From Eggerthellaceae bacterium (GTDB taxonomy: Bacteria; Actinomycetota; Coriobacteriia; Coriobacteriales; Eggerthellaceae): 64,000 nucleotides of DNA. Of this stretch, positions 44,711-52,886 are shown piece after piece. The notes beneath the pieces were generated by a model that saw only the letters and a list, made by a program, of their open reading frames with translations, made no database searches and was not told the origin of the DNA. The stretch is from contig SUUI01000002.1 of assembly GCA_015062605.1 (NCBI GenBank), positions 1 to 64,000 on the forward strand, given 5' to 3'. Numbering within the stretch: the first letter of the stretch is position 1; every line of letters starts with the position of its first letter. Position numbers and translations under genes: made by a program.

Positions 44711-45805
44711 TTATGCCGCCGGGCAGTACTTCGTCATCTCGGCATACTCCGCATCCGAGATCTTATAGCCATACATCGTCTCGAAGTAATTCTTCACAAC
44801 ATCTTTCGCACCTGCACCCACAAGTTCTGGATACAGAAGATGAGGCAACCATTGCGCGCCGAGCACCTGGTTGACCGATGGAGGCGAATTCAGCCAGCCA
44901 TAGGGTACGCTCGGCACCAGATAGTACTTGCCGTTCTGCACTGCTGAAAGCGAAGACCAAGCGGGATCGCCAGCGATCTTCGAATACAGATCAGCGCTCT
45001 GGATCAGCAGAACATCAGGATTCCACACGGCAAGCTGCTCGAGGCTGATCTCGTTACCGAATCCGTTGCCGACGACGTTCTCGGCAACGATGGCGTTGTT
45101 AGCGACCATATCGATGAGAGCCGCATGGAACGAGCCTTGCGCGAGGCCATGGGTCTCATCGGTTAGAAACGCAACGCTCACACGCTTATCATTGGGCACC
45201 TTCGCCATAGCGGCCTGAGAATCGCTTATAGCCTTCTTGCAGTAGTTCGCCAACTCGCTTGCACGCTTCTCGTTGCCTAAGATCTTACCCAACGTGGTGT
45301 AAACCTGGTCGTAGGTGTCGAGCGTCGCTTCGATGTGGATGACGGAAATGCCCAGCGACTCTTGAAGTTTGTCAAGATCCTCGACGATGCCCTTCTTAGC
45401 CTCGCCGATATCGATGACGAGCTCGGTGCCCGCCGCAACGACCTCTTCCTTGTTGAAGCTGCCCTTCGTACCATACAGAGCACCGAAGACCTTGTAGTTA
45501 GCGCTCTTAATGCCGAAGCATTTCTCCTCGTCAGCCGTAAGCTCGCTGGAAAGACCGCACAGAACCTTCGGATCGAAGGTCATGATGACCTGTTGGGCCA
45601 TCGAACCCGAAGGCGCAACTTTCGTGGCCTTCGCGGGAATCTCGACGGTACGGCCGCACGAATCCGTGAATTGAACGGTCTTCTGTGCGGAACCGCCTGA
45701 CCCAGATGAGCATGCCCCTAACGCAAGCGCGCAGACCGCGCACAGGATGCATGCGAAGATCACGCTTACGAGTCGTGAGGTTTGAGTTGTCCTGAATGAA
45801 ACCAT
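44711..45805 (-). CDS. ABC transporter substrate-binding lipoprotein (iron-type)
   Basis: Cluster A-II/BtuF-like binding protein anchored by a lipid. Residues 10-33 form the signal, with lipobox ALGACSS (Cys about 33). The TDSCGRTVEIPAKATKV segment after the lipobox is typical of the FepB/FecB group. Length 364 aa from the ATG at 45805 with AAAGGA upstream. That start lies 40 bases inside the ATPase gene. Iron-siderophore, haem, cobalamin or molybdate-type oxyanion are possible substrates. Confidence 0.88.
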   Translation of the reverse strand: MVSFRTTQTSRLVSVIFACILCAVCALALGACSSGSGGSAQKTVQFTDSCGRTVEIPAKATKVAPSGSMAQQVIMTFDPKVLCGLSSELTADEEKCFGIKSANYKVFGALYGTKGSFNKEEVVAAGTELVIDIGEAKKGIVEDLDKLQESLGISVIHIEATLDTYDQVYTTLGKILGNEKRASELANYCKKAISDSQAAMAKVPNDKRVSVAFLTDETHGLAQGSFHAALIDMVANNAIVAENVVGNGFGNEISLEQLAVWNPDVLLIQSADLYSKIAGDPAWSSLSAVQNGKYYLVPSVPYGWLNSPPSVNQVLGAQWLPHLLYPELVGAGAKDVVKNYFETMYGYKISDAEYAEMTKYCPAA

Positions 45806-46605
45806 CTCGTTCCTTTCTTGTCCATTTTTCCCAATTCCTTTACGGGCACGCACACGCGCACCTTATCGCCATAGAGAGAAGTAACCTCCACATCGACGCC
45901 GTAGATGGTTCCCACCAATTCCTTGGTGATGACGTCTCTGGGATCGCCGTAGGCATACAGCGCTCCCTCGTGGATGACCAATACGCTATCCGAATAGAGG
46001 AATGCATGATCGGGTTGATGCGTTGATTGGATGATCGACATGCCCTCGCTCGATAGCTCGCGCACGCATGAGAGCACGCGCACCGTGTTGCCATAGTCGA
46101 GCGCGCTCGTCGGCTCATCCATGATGATGGTCTTCGCGTTCTGTGCGATGGCACGTGCAATCAACGTAAGCTGCTGCTCGCCACCTGAGATCTGCGTGTA
46201 CGGACGCTTCGCTAGGTTGGCGATGCCAACCTTCTCGAGCGCCGCGTAGGCACGGTCTTTGTGCTCGGCCTTCGGCTGCCCGATATATCCGACATCGGAG
46301 GCCGCACTCATGAGCACCACATCAATCACATCGTAGTCGAACACGGAAGAGTGCGATTGCGGGATGTAGGCTATCTCCTTCGCGCGTTGGCGCACCGAAA
46401 GCGAACGCATATCCTTCCCATTCACGAGAATGGTCCCCGTATAGTTCCTATAGAGCCCGAGCAGGCACTTGAACAACGTCGTCTTGCCCGCTCCGTTGTG
46501 GCCTAGGACGTTGACGAGCGTCTTGTCGGGAATCGTGAAATCAAGCCCCTTGAGCACTTGGTTGTCCCCGAAGGCGAATCCGAGATTCTTCACTTCGATG
46601 CTCAT
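45766..46605 (-). CDS. ABC transporter ATP-binding protein (iron-type)
   Basis: Energises the importer. Walker A is GHNGAGKTTL near residue 38, the signature ISGGEQQL near 137, and Walker B TIIMDEPTSALD near 155. Length 279 aa; its ATG overlaps the permease stop (ATGA). The longer frame up to 46821 is out of the permease frame and not a gene. It is closest to FepC/BtuD-type ATPases. Confidence 0.93.
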   Translation of the reverse strand: MSIEVKNLGFAFGDNQVLKGLDFTIPDKTLVNVLGHNGAGKTTLFKCLLGLYRNYTGTILVNGKDMRSLSVRQRAKEIAYIPQSHSSVFDYDVIDVVLMSAASDVGYIGQPKAEHKDRAYAALEKVGIANLAKRPYTQISGGEQQLTLIARAIAQNAKTIIMDEPTSALDYGNTVRVLSCVRELSSEGMSIIQSTHQPDHAFLYSDSVLVIHEGALYAYGDPRDVITKELVGTIYGVDVEVTSLYGDKVRVCVPVKELGKMDKKGTRWFHSGQLKPHDS

Positions 46606-47654
46606 CTGAGTTTCCTCCTCGTTATCAGATAGAGGAAGAACGGAGCGCCGATGAATGCAGTCAGGATGCCGATGGGGATCTCCGCCGTCGTCAAGAGACG
46701 GGACACGTCGTCGACGATAAGCAAGAAGCCAGCACCCATGATCATCGATGCAGGCAAAAGCCTGCGGTAATCGGCTCCGACGAGCATGCGACATAGGTGC
46801 GGAACGACCAGTCCGACCCAACCGATCATGCCCGTCACCGCAACGCTTGCCGCAGTTACGAGCGTCGCAGCGAGGATGACGACGAGACGAACGACCTTCG
46901 TGTTGACGCCAAGGGTTTCCGCCTCCTCATCGCCCATTGTGAGAATGTTGATACGCCAGCGCATGAGATACAAGGCAACAAGACCTAATACCATAGGAGC
47001 GATCACCATCGCGATGTCTTTGAGATTCGCACTGGTAAGCGAGCCCATGAGCCAGTACGTGATTGCAGGAAGCGTATTGGCAGGATCGGCAATCAGCTTG
47101 GTGAACGAGACGCCAGCCGACATCAGCGAGCTTATCATGACGCCGGAAAGCACTACCACTAGGACCTTGTTCCCTCGTGCATGGCTGCTTATGAGAAGCA
47201 CGAGCAATACTGCGATGATCGCGAAAACGAACGCCATACCCGAAATCGCAACGGAGCCCCAACCGAGAAGGATGGCGATCGCCGCGCCGAGCGCTGCCCC
47301 TTGCGAGGCACCGAGGATGTCAGGTGACGTGAGCGGATTCTGGAATGTGCCCTGGAACGCCGCGCCGGCGGCGGACAGGCAACATCCCACGAGCAAGGCA
47401 AGGATGATTCGCGGCAAACGGACGTTGTAGAACAAAGCCTCCGCCTGAGTAGTAGCACCTGTTTCGATATCAACGAAGGGAATGAGATTCAAAAGCATGG
47501 CAAGAGCATCGCCTGGAGCGATCGGATACCTGCCGAGAAGAAGCGAGACGCATGCAGCCGCGACCATGATGACTGTGAGCACGATGATAACGGTGCGAGC
47601 ACGCCGGTTCGTGAATACGTCAGCTGGTGCTTTTTCCCTTGGCTCGTCCGCCAT
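46602..47654 (-). CDS. FecCD-family ABC permease
   Basis: Membrane channel of a siderophore/cobalamin-type importer with about ten helices. LPRIILALLVGCCLSAAGAAFQG near residue 80 and the C-terminal GFLLIVDDVSRL near 308 are family motifs, and the coupling segment GMIGWVGLVVPHLCR near residue 262 contacts the ATPase. It is first in the permease-ATPase-binding protein operon. Length 350 aa. Confidence 0.93.
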   Translation of the reverse strand: MADEPREKAPADVFTNRRARTVIIVLTVIMVAAACVSLLLGRYPIAPGDALAMLLNLIPFVDIETGATTQAEALFYNVRLPRIILALLVGCCLSAAGAAFQGTFQNPLTSPDILGASQGAALGAAIAILLGWGSVAISGMAFVFAIIAVLLVLLISSHARGNKVLVVVLSGVMISSLMSAGVSFTKLIADPANTLPAITYWLMGSLTSANLKDIAMVIAPMVLGLVALYLMRWRINILTMGDEEAETLGVNTKVVRLVVILAATLVTAASVAVTGMIGWVGLVVPHLCRMLVGADYRRLLPASMIMGAGFLLIVDDVSRLLTTAEIPIGILTAFIGAPFFLYLITRRKLR

Positions 47655-47708
47655 GAAAACGTTCCCTTGATGATTCTTCTCTATGACCCTACTTGAATTA
47701 TCTATTTT

Positions 47709-47733
47709 TAGAATATTAAGAAAATAGAATATT
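47709..47733. promoter_or_regulatory. TAGAATATT direct repeats upstream of the ABC operon
   Basis: Two exact 9-base copies (47709-47717 and 47725-47733) are 16 bases apart in an unusually AT-rich patch, each overlapping a GAATATTC-like palindrome. A TTGACG box lies upstream on the minus strand near 47770. This is a possible metal-responsive operator. Confidence 0.4.
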
Positions 47734-47815
47734 CATTTTCATGAAGTTTATTCCATGCGGAGAATAACCGTCAAGGGTTTCCGAAAAAGAATTCTTGGTT
47801 TTTCAGCAGACGGGT

Positions 47816-48457
47816 TTACTCGTGCGCCGTAAGCGTTTCGAAAAGCATCGAAGCCGATGCCTCGTCAGGAGCGATATCGACGATCTCGCCTTGCCAAGCT
47901 TCGGCGAAACGTTGGTGCGCAAAGGCAAGCAGCCAATCGCGAACGACGATGAGAGCGTGGGGATATGCCTTGGTCGGGCCCGCATCCAACATGGATAGAG
48001 CACTCGTCAATCCCCCGTTGCGCTCGAGCTCCAACCTTCCCAGCTCATCGACGACGAGAAGACCAGGTTTTTCAGCCGACTCTGCTTGGGTGAAAAGCGC
48101 ATCGAAATGAGCGTTGATCGCAGCGAGCGCATCCTCGGAGATGTTCCATCCGAGCTTCGCTTCCCTGCTCTGGTTTGCGCGCTGCGAATCGGCTCCGTCT
48201 GCGTCCCAAGATGCTGGCCGCGCGAAAGATATCCGCCCGCGTTCGGGAAGCAAAAGCGCATCGATGCCAAGCTTCTCGTATTCACCGCCCGCATCCACGC
48301 CGCCGGCTTCAGCGATTTCTTGAGGACTGCGATGACGCCATATCCCAGGAGTCAGCACGCCGCTCACCAACACGCCTGCCTCCTCGAGCGCAGCTAACGT
48401 TCGCATGAGCCAACGAGTCTTTCCGACTTGGATATCACCTGTCAACACGAACAGCAT
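47816..48457 (-). CDS. P-loop nucleoside-triphosphatase, THEP1-like
   Basis: 213 aa protein with Walker A GDIQVGKTRW at residues 7-16 and a Walker B-like LLVVDELGRLEL near residue 137, a combination typical of the NTPase/THEP1 group. Its biological role is unknown. It sits ten bases after pcrA and upstream of the iron-type importer on the same strand. Related NTPases occur near metal or cofactor transporters, so a link to the importer is plausible but unproven. Confidence 0.7.
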   Translation of the reverse strand: MLFVLTGDIQVGKTRWLMRTLAALEEAGVLVSGVLTPGIWRHRSPQEIAEAGGVDAGGEYEKLGIDALLLPERGRISFARPASWDADGADSQRANQSREAKLGWNISEDALAAINAHFDALFTQAESAEKPGLLVVDELGRLELERNGGLTSALSMLDAGPTKAYPHALIVVRDWLLAFAHQRFAEAWQGEIVDIAPDEASASMLFETLTAHE

Positions 48458-48466
48458 GCGTAAGCC

Positions 48467-50815
48467 TCAGTTCTCGATTTTGACGATGGGCGCGTAATCG
48501 CGCAAAAGCTTCTTCGTCTGACCGGACTTGACGAATTTGATGTAGAGCACGTCACCGTCGACCTTGGTCACTTTGCCGCGACCGAAGGTCTTATGGTCGA
48601 CCTCATCGCCCACGGAAAACGTCATGCGTGCAGCATCCTTCTTCCCGGCGCGCGGGTTGGTTGTATCCTTCGACCCAGTTCGAACGAAAGCATGCGAGAA
48701 GCTGCTTGATGCGCCTGAGCCTTTGCCGAATACTCGGCCCTCTCCAGCTTCTGTGCCCGAACCTGAGATGCCGCGGCGGCTACCGCGCTTCTCCCAGCCG
48801 ATTCCCGCGTACCCGATTGAACCGACACCGCTCGCCTTCCTCAACTCAGGAGGTATCTCTGAAATGAAGCGCGATGGCGGATTCGCATTGGTCGTACCGA
48901 AGAGCTGGCGCGTCATCGCATTCGTCATATACAGAAGCTTGCGAGCTCGGGTGATTGCGACGTAGGCAAGACGGCGTTCCTCCTCGAGTCCTTCTTGGTC
49001 TATCGAAGAAGAGATATGCGGGAATAGGGATTCCTCCATACCGGTTATGAACACGCAGTCGAATTCCAAGCCCTTCGATGCATGGACCGTCATCAGGGTT
49101 ACCGCGCTCGCGCCTTCGCCGAGCGTATCCAAATCGGTGCGCAAACGCACCCACTCGATGAAATCCGCGAGCGAATCGCCGCGAAGGACGCGCGCAGGTT
49201 CACTGTCGGTTTCTTCATCATCTGCGGTCGGTGCATCGTAGAACACCTCATCGAAATCATGGGTTTGCGCATATTCATCGACAACGCTATAGAACTCTTT
49301 GATGTTCTCAATGCGCCCACGCGCCTCATCGGTCCGCTCTGCCTCATATGCCTCGATCATGCCGCTCTTTGTGATGATCGCCTCGACGACCTTGCGCAAT
49401 TCGCCGCTTATGCTCGCAGCTTCCTTGATCAGGTCGGAGAATTGTTTGAGTGACTTGCGTGTAGAAGACCGAAGCTCGCCTGAAGCAATGATCTCCTCTA
49501 TCGCCTGCATGAATGTGCAGTCATTCTCGCGGGCAACGCCCTCAACGTATTGGATGGTCGTTTTGCCGATGCCGCGTCGAGGAACGTTGATGACGCGATG
49601 CGCCGCCACATCGTCGGCAGGATTCACCGTAAGACTCAGGTATGCCATCACGTCACGGATCTCAGCGCGTTCGAAGAATCTCACGCTGCCGATCAGACGA
49701 TACGGTACGCCCGCGCGCAGCAGCATATCCTCAAGCGAACGGCTTTGCGCATTCGTTCGATAGAATACAGCCATATCCGAATACGACATGCCACCCCGAT
49801 GGAGGCGTTCGATCTCGCCAGCGATCCATCGGCCTTCATCGCGCCCATCTTGCGCGGTGTATATCGAGACGAGCTCCCCTTCCTTGTTCTGGCTGAAGAG
49901 CCTCTTCTCTTTGCGACGCTCGTTATGGGCGATAACTGCATTCGCAGCCGCAAGGATGTTCTCCGTGCTGCGATAATTCTGCTCGAGCTTGACCACCGTC
50001 GCATCAGGATAGTCCTTCTCGAAATCGAGGATGTTGCGGATGTCGGCACCACGCCACGAGTAAATCGACTGATCGTCATCGCCGACGACCATGATGTTGC
50101 GCTCTGCCTGTGCGAGAAGCTGAGTCAGAGCGTATTGCGCCTTATTCGTGTCCTGATACTCGTCGACCAGAAGGTAGCGGAAACGCCGCTGATATGCCGC
50201 AAGCACATCAGGGTTGTTCTTGAGCAGAAGGTATGCGTACAGAAGAAGGTCATCGAAGTCGAATGCATTCGCCTGCTTAAGGCGCTGTTGCATGATCACA
50301 TAAACGCGTGCGGCGATCCTGCCAACAGGATCGTGCACCGACATCTCGAATTCATCGGGCAGGATAAGCTCGTTTTTCGCCTCGGAGATGCGATTGCGCA
50401 CTGTATTTACGGGGATGCGCTTCACATCGATATCGAGTTCTTCCATGATGCCTTTGACGAGGCGTTTGGAATCATCCTCATCGTAGATCGTGAAACGTTC
50501 GGTGAACCCGAGCACGTGCGCGTTGGCGCGGAGAATGCGCACGCACATGCTGTGGAACGTTGAGACCCACATGCCGCGCACGCGGGGTCCAACAAGATCG
50601 CCAAGACGCTCGCGCATCTCATTCGCAGCCTTGTTCGTGAAGGTGATGGCTAAGATCTGCCATGGAGCGACGCCCAGATCATCGACCAAATGCGCGATGC
50701 GGTATGTGAGCACGCGCGTCTTTCCCGAACCTGCGCCAGCCAAGACGAGCAGAGGGCCATCCGTCATCATGACGGCTTGCAATTGCGGTTCGTTCAGAGA
50801 CGAATAGTCGATCAT
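48467..50815 (-). CDS. pcrA: PcrA/UvrD DNA helicase
   Basis: Superfamily 1A 3'-5' helicase for DNA repair and plasmid replication. Motif I AGAGSGKTRVL lies near residue 26, motif II VDEYQDTNKAQ near 220, motif III GDDDQSIYSWRGA near 245, motif V VTLMTVHASKGLEFD near 577, and motif VI YVAITRA near 622. The C-terminal region ends with the tudor-like GDEVDHKTFGRGKVTKV segment that contacts RNA polymerase. Length 782 aa. Confidence 0.96.
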   Translation of the reverse strand: MIDYSSLNEPQLQAVMMTDGPLLVLAGAGSGKTRVLTYRIAHLVDDLGVAPWQILAITFTNKAANEMRERLGDLVGPRVRGMWVSTFHSMCVRILRANAHVLGFTERFTIYDEDDSKRLVKGIMEELDIDVKRIPVNTVRNRISEAKNELILPDEFEMSVHDPVGRIAARVYVIMQQRLKQANAFDFDDLLLYAYLLLKNNPDVLAAYQRRFRYLLVDEYQDTNKAQYALTQLLAQAERNIMVVGDDDQSIYSWRGADIRNILDFEKDYPDATVVKLEQNYRSTENILAAANAVIAHNERRKEKRLFSQNKEGELVSIYTAQDGRDEGRWIAGEIERLHRGGMSYSDMAVFYRTNAQSRSLEDMLLRAGVPYRLIGSVRFFERAEIRDVMAYLSLTVNPADDVAAHRVINVPRRGIGKTTIQYVEGVARENDCTFMQAIEEIIASGELRSSTRKSLKQFSDLIKEAASISGELRKVVEAIITKSGMIEAYEAERTDEARGRIENIKEFYSVVDEYAQTHDFDEVFYDAPTADDEETDSEPARVLRGDSLADFIEWVRLRTDLDTLGEGASAVTLMTVHASKGLEFDCVFITGMEESLFPHISSSIDQEGLEEERRLAYVAITRARKLLYMTNAMTRQLFGTTNANPPSRFISEIPPELRKASGVGSIGYAGIGWEKRGSRRGISGSGTEAGEGRVFGKGSGASSSFSHAFVRTGSKDTTNPRAGKKDAARMTFSVGDEVDHKTFGRGKVTKVDGDVLYIKFVKSGQTKKLLRDYAPIVKIEN

Positions 50816-50873
50816 GACCTACGAAAAGACCTTTCTTCTCACATCGAAAAGACGCATAAACGCTGCACGCAAG

Positions 50874-51644
50874 CTAACGAAGTTCACGGCCTAAGGCAGC
50901 TGCAAGCGTGCGCAGCTCATCAACAAGCTGCGTAAATTGCGACAACGTCAATTGCTGCGGGCCATCGGAAAGCGCATGGAGTGGATCGGGATGAACCTCG
51001 ATCATAAGCGCATCGCATCCAGCAGCAACCGCCGATTTAGCCAATGCGGGCACCAGATCGCTTTGCCCCGCAGGATGAGACACATCCACGCAAACGGGCA
51101 GGATGCTCAACTTGTGCACGATGGGCACCGCAGTGATATCGAGGGTAAAGCGCGTGGCGGTCTCGAAGGTGCGAATGCCACGCTCGCATAGCATCACATG
51201 CGTGCTTCCCGCCGTCGTGAGGTATTCGCTCGCAGCAAGCCATTCTGAAATCGTTGCAGCCATGCCGCGTTTGAGCAAAACATGCTTACCGCTTATCGCA
51301 GTCGCGTTGCCGACCGCTTTGAGAAGCTCGTAATTCGCCATGTTGCGCATGCCGATCTGCAGGCAGTCAACGCTTCTATCAATCATCTCGACATGAGCGA
51401 CATCGACCACTTCGGTAATCGTCGAGAGTCCGAATTCCTTGCCAATAGCAGAAAGGATAGAAAGGCCCTCATCACCGAGGCCCTGGAACGAATACGGCGA
51501 GGTGCGAGGCTTGAACGCGCCTCCGCGCAGCCAAGAGAGGCCCGCTTCGCGAATCGTCTCTGCTACCCTTGAAAGCTGCTCTTCGCTCTCAACAGCACAC
51601 GGGCCGGCGATAATCGTTATGGGACGCTGCGTTTGCTCTGCCAT
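50874..51644 (-). CDS. DAHP synthase, type I beta, catalytic core only
   Basis: Makes DAHP from phosphoenolpyruvate and erythrose 4-phosphate, entry to the shikimate pathway. IAGPCAVES near residue 12, RGGAFKPRTSPYSFQG near residue 40, and the KRG loop HVLLKRG near residue 120 are typical of the I-beta class, as is PVCVDVSHPAGQ near 182. Length 256 aa, without an N-terminal regulatory domain. Its ATG overlaps the stop of a chorismate mutase gene by one base. Confidence 0.93.
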   Translation of the reverse strand: MAEQTQRPITIIAGPCAVESEEQLSRVAETIREAGLSWLRGGAFKPRTSPYSFQGLGDEGLSILSAIGKEFGLSTITEVVDVAHVEMIDRSVDCLQIGMRNMANYELLKAVGNATAISGKHVLLKRGMAATISEWLAASEYLTTAGSTHVMLCERGIRTFETATRFTLDITAVPIVHKLSILPVCVDVSHPAGQSDLVPALAKSAVAAGCDALMIEVHPDPLHALSDGPQQLTLSQFTQLVDELRTLAAALGRELR

Positions 51645-51913
51645 TACAACTTCCTCATGACGCGCAGGATAGTATCGTAAATCTCAGCGATGTTCTCGTT
51701 ATAAAGGGGACCTTCGTTGGCATCCTGAAGCGCTTTAACGATGGATGCCTCGCGTTTCGGAACATACAGACTCATGCCGATCTGGGCCTTGAGCTCACGC
51801 ACAGCAAGCGAAAGCGTCGCGCGATCGTTTAAAAGCTCAAGCAGTCGTCCATCGATGTTGTCGATTTCGCTACGAAGCTGCTCGATGCGATCAATCGTCT
51901 CTTGCTCATCCAT
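51644..51913 (-). CDS. Chorismate mutase, AroQ type
   Basis: All-helical 89 aa chorismate mutase. The pattern of Arg11-like, RLLELLNDRATLS and KRE (VPKREASIV) near residue 53 fits the AroQ fold. In many Gram-positive bacteria this domain is fused to the N-terminus of DAHP synthase; here it is a separate gene with one-base overlap (TAATG). It may regulate the synthase in trans by binding prephenate. Confidence 0.93.
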   Translation of the reverse strand: MDEQETIDRIEQLRSEIDNIDGRLLELLNDRATLSLAVRELKAQIGMSLYVPKREASIVKALQDANEGPLYNENIAEIYDTILRVMRKL

Positions 51914-51932
51914 CTTGAGATTCCCCTTCTCC

Positions 51933-52853
51933 TTACCACAGGCCGAATGCCTTCAGGCCGAAGTAGCCGAGTACGAGCACGCCTAAGATGATGCGATACC
52001 AGCCGAATGCCGTGAAGTCGTTCTTCTTGACATAGCCGACGAGGAATTTAATTGCGAGAATGGAGACGACGAAGGATACCACCGTGCCGATGCCGAGGAT
52101 GATCCACTCGGCTCCCGTGAAAGCCAAGCCATGCTTGATGAGCTTCACGATGCTCCAGCCGAACATGATCGGGATGGCCAAGAAGAACGCGAACTCTGTC
52201 GCAATCGAACGCGATGTACCGGCGATCATCGAGCCGATGATGATGGCACCTGAGCGGGAGGTTCCCGGAATGACCGCCAGACTCTGGAAGATGCCGATCA
52301 GAAACGCCTTGCCAAAGGACATCTCCTCGAACGAATTGACCTTGAAAATCGATTCTTCTGTGACGTTCTCGTCAAGGCGCGCATGCTTGCCTCGTGGTTT
52401 GGCTTGATCCTTCAAGGCAGCCTCGCGCTTGCGGTTGAAACGTTCCAGCACGATGAAGATTATGCCGTAGAGGATGAGCGTGCAAGAAACCACCACGTAC
52501 GCGTTCGGCGAGTTCATGATGTGCTCTTCCATCCAGTCATCGAGCAGAACGCCGACGATGCCTGCTGGAATCGTGCCGATTACGACACGTGCCCAAATCC
52601 CCCATGTATTGCGACGCTCTTGGGGCGTCTTCTTGAACGAGAAAGGATTGAGCTTCTTGAAATACAGGATGATGACCGCCATGATCGCGCCCAGCTGCAC
52701 GACGACGAGGAATGTGTCGTAGAACTCCGGTGAGACATCCAGCTGCACAAATTGGTTGAACAGCATCATATGGCCGGTCGATGAGATCGGCAGCCACTCG
52801 GTAATGCCTTCCACAATACCGAAGAAGAATGCTTTGATTGCTTCGATGATCAT
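51933..52853 (-). CDS. uppP: Undecaprenyl-diphosphatase
   Basis: Recycles the lipid carrier for wall synthesis. [15 protein letters not shown] near residue 15 and the [12 protein letters not shown] motif near residue 187 form the active site. About eight membrane helices. A cytosolic loop of about 45 residues (near 135-185) is longer and more basic than usual. The start at 52853 has GAGGG upstream. Length 306 aa. Confidence 0.95.
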   Translation of the reverse strand: MIIEAIKAFFFGIVEGITEWLPISSTGHMMLFNQFVQLDVSPEFYDTFLVVVQLGAIMAVIILYFKKLNPFSFKKTPQERRNTWGIWARVVIGTIPAGIVGVLLDDWMEEHIMNSPNAYVVVSCTLILYGIIFIVLERFNRKREAALKDQAKPRGKHARLDENVTEESIFKVNSFEEMSFGKAFLIGIFQSLAVIPGTSRSGAIIIGSMIAGTSRSIATEFAFFLAIPIMFGWSIVKLIKHGLAFTGAEWIILGIGTVVSFVVSILAIKFLVGYVKKNDFTAFGWYRIILGVLVLGYFGLKAFGLW

Positions 52854-52886
52854 GTTCAAACCCTCAAATCGTGCATAGGAAAAGCA

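Noticed and set aside
46606-46821. N-terminal extension of the ABC ATPase frame
   Set aside because: This part is the overlap with the permease gene in another frame; the ATPase family begins at the ATG at 46605, which overlaps the permease stop.
49550-50563. 337-codon plus-strand frame
   Set aside because: Antisense to pcrA, whose helicase motifs are complete.
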